Assembly: GCF_030686865.1 (NCBI RefSeq) | Contig: NZ_JAQYUS010000001.1 | Location: forward strand, 744,001 to 808,000 | Origin: Kaistella sp. SH40-3 | GTDB taxonomy: Bacteria > Bacteroidota > Bacteroidia > Flavobacteriales > Weeksellaceae | Direction of reading: 5' to 3' | Length of the DNA stretch: 64,000 nucleotides | Shown: positions 62,532 to 64,000 of the stretch, piece by piece | How positions within the stretch are numbered: position 1 is the first letter of the stretch | How the letters are laid out: each line of letters begins with the position of its first letter | Program-made: the position numbers and the translations under genes | Notes under the pieces: generated by a model | Told to the model about the DNA's origin: nothing | The model's database searches: none | Seen by the model: the letters and a program-made list of their open reading frames with translations, nothing else

Positions 62532-63833
62532 CTATAATTTTACTTTTATGATTTTTGAACTTTCTGTCGATGCAGCAAATCTTCGGTCTTGGCGAAATGA
62601 AATAATACCTAAAACTTTATCGCTTTCATCGCACAAAAGCCAGATTTTTTGCTGGGCTAAAATAGGTATTTTTTCATCCTTAAAAAATTTTGAGATTTTC
62701 TTTTTGCCTATCATTCCGATTGGATGAAATATATCACCCGTTTTTTTACGCCTTAATTTTAAAGGGAATTGAATTTTGTCACCATCAATTTTCCAATTGG
62801 TTTTTCCTAATTCTTTGATTTCATGATGAATATCTTCCGGAATGATTATCTGATTATCTGAATTCAATTCCAAAATAATTTCATCTTCGTTTTCCTTTAC
62901 TAGTGTATCTACGATTTTTTTAACAATAAAGATTTCCCGATCGATGGTTAATTGAAATTCAGTAGAAATAAATTTCTTTCCGGTTTTGGCTTTTCTGATT
63001 TTTGCGATTTCTTCGACTTCATTAAAACCATATTTTCTCAAGATTTCAAATTGAATAAAATCACTTTGATCTAAAAAAAGTTCTTTGTTAATGCTTAAAT
63101 AATCTTCTTTATTAATGATAATTTCTTTTTCAATTTCCGAAATCTTCTCCTCAACAAAACTTTTAGTTTGATTCAGGTATAAAATACTTTTGCTAAAGTT
63201 CTTCAGAAAATTCTCATTGATGTTCAATAATTTAGGCGCGATTTCATTTCGAATCTTATTCCTTAAATAATCATTTTTTTGATTGGATACATCTTCCCGA
63301 AATTTGATCTTATTTTTTTTGGCATAATCATAAATTTCTTCTTTAGAAAAACCAAGAAGTGGACGGAGAATTTTATTTTCATGCGCTGGAATACCACTCA
63401 AACCTTTAATTCCAGCAGCTTTAGAAAGATTGATGATAAAGGTTTCAAGTTGATCATTTAAATGATGTGCGGTAACAAGGAAATCTAAATTTTGCTCCTG
63501 CTGAACTTTCCGAAAGAATTGATATCGAACATATCTCGCCCATTCTTGAATCGAGTTTTTCGGTTTTTTATCTTTTTCGGAAATTTGGTAAAGATGAAAA
63601 GGAATTTGGTTTTGTCTGCAAAAACCTTCAACTAATTTTTGGTCTTCATCGGAATCTTCTCCTCGAAGTTTATAGTTGATGTGGGCAACTTCAAAGTTTA
63701 AATTAGCACCTTTAAATAAATTCATTAGTACCATAGAATCTACACCACCACTTACGGCAAGTAGAAATTTGGAGTTCTTGTAATCCACCTGAATTTCATG
63801 AAGAGATTGCTGAAAATCGTTTGTGTTAACCAA
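62532..63833 (-). CDS. tilS: tRNA(Ile)-lysidine synthase
   Basis: TilS converts cytidine 34 of tRNA-Ile2 to lysidine so that it reads AUA codons. The 433-residue protein has the PP-loop AVSGGVDSMVL (SGGVDS at 28-33), then AHINYKLRGEDSDEDQ, TAHHLNDQLETFIINL and the C-terminal TilS domain (NWKIDGDKIQFPLKLRRKKTGDIFHPIGM). Length and layout are normal. It is followed by dsbD on the same strand. Confidence 0.95.
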   Translation of the reverse strand: MVNTNDFQQSLHEIQVDYKNSKFLLAVSGGVDSMVLMNLFKGANLNFEVAHINYKLRGEDSDEDQKLVEGFCRQNQIPFHLYQISEKDKKPKNSIQEWARYVRYQFFRKVQQEQNLDFLVTAHHLNDQLETFIINLSKAAGIKGLSGIPAHENKILRPLLGFSKEEIYDYAKKNKIKFREDVSNQKNDYLRNKIRNEIAPKLLNINENFLKNFSKSILYLNQTKSFVEEKISEIEKEIIINKEDYLSINKELFLDQSDFIQFEILRKYGFNEVEEIAKIRKAKTGKKFISTEFQLTIDREIFIVKKIVDTLVKENEDEIILELNSDNQIIIPEDIHHEIKELGKTNWKIDGDKIQFPLKLRRKKTGDIFHPIGMIGKKKISKFFKDEKIPILAQQKIWLLCDESDKVLGIISFRQDRRFAASTESSKIIKVKL

Positions 63834-63895
63834 TTTTTAAGGATTTTTTAAGGAATATTTAGCAAAGATAATTCTTCTAATCAAATTGTATTTGC

Positions 63896-63903
63896 TATTT
63901 TTG
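63896..63903 (+). promoter_or_regulatory. Putative -7 element of the last lipoprotein gene
   Basis: TATTTTTG fits TAnnTTTG and lies 20 bases before the ATG at 63924. No -33 box with good spacing is evident. Confidence 0.4.
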
Positions 63904-63923
63904 GGATACTAAATAAAAAAAAT

Positions 63924-64000
63924 ATGAATATCGGAAAAATTGGAGCCGTTTTAGGAATGGCAGCGCTGATGACTTCTTGTGTGAGTCAGAAAAAATTTGA
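63924..64000 (+). CDS. Lipoprotein, start only (possibly OmpA family)
   Basis: Only the first 25 codons are visible: MNIGKIGAVLGMAALMTSC gives a lipoprotein signal with Cys19, followed by VSQKKF. Flavobacterial OmpA-family lipoproteins often begin this way, with coiled-coil and OmpA domains after. The family is inferred from the leader only and the gene runs off the window. Confidence 0.6.
   Translation, partial: MNIGKIGAVLGMAALMTSCVSQKKF

Overview
This window is a 64 kb piece of an AT-rich Bacteroidota chromosome, most likely family Weeksellaceae (Chryseobacterium/Kaistella-like). The clues are two SusC/SusD outer-membrane uptake pairs, Bacteroidota-type promoters (TTTG, about 20 bp, TAnnTTTG), A-rich ribosome binding regions, a bacillithiol gene (bshC), a flavobacterial putative porin, and a tmRNA whose tag reads GNQEFALAA. 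The genus is inferred from gene content and was not tested by alignment.

Layout. Positions 1-3805 hold housekeeping genes: the 3' part of mfd, a lipoprotein, pth and a beta-carbonic anhydrase. Positions 3952-28289 form a large surface-glycan locus. Read from its upstream end (minus strand) it starts with UDP-glucose dehydrogenase, a polytopic membrane protein, a Wzm/Wzt-type ABC exporter pair and an FkbM methyltransferase. These are followed by 14 glycosyltransferases (nine GT2-like, five GT4-like), three intact left-handed beta-helix acyltransferases and one decayed copy, a YdjC/ChbG deacetylase, a DUF4298 protein, and at the far edge a fusion of an acyl carrier protein with an LnmK/Pnap_2097-like acyl-processing domain. 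Several genes sit singly on the opposite strand. Paralogous segments and a broken acyltransferase show that the locus has been reshuffled.

Positions 28372-33310 hold rimP-nusA-infB. A consensus promoter lies upstream, and a terminator-like hairpin overlapping an 11-codon micro-ORF sits inside the short leader, which suggests attenuation. After a roughly 1 kb AT-rich stretch without recognisable genes come two susCD operons (34348-43831). They share nearly the same promoter, leader and signal-peptide sequence and are separated by a small unknown ORF.

Positions 43929-53095 hold a putative porin, bshC, a 4xLysM/periplasmic-receptor fusion, fabD, a GYDIA-type GHMP kinase and pckA. The tmRNA gene (53779-54174, minus) follows, with a frameshifted gene relic directly beyond its 3' end, where integrating elements often land. 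Positions 54516-60250 carry a translationally coupled pair of carboxypeptidase-regulatory-like proteins, a SIMPL protein, a GNAT acetyltransferase, a PspC-like protein, two lipoproteins and an orphan AAA+ ATPase. The window closes with dsbD, tilS and the start of a lipoprotein.

Together the genes describe a Gram-negative cell that exports an ABC-transporter-dependent polysaccharide and imports oligomers through SusCD. No tRNA, rRNA, CRISPR array or intact insertion sequence was seen.
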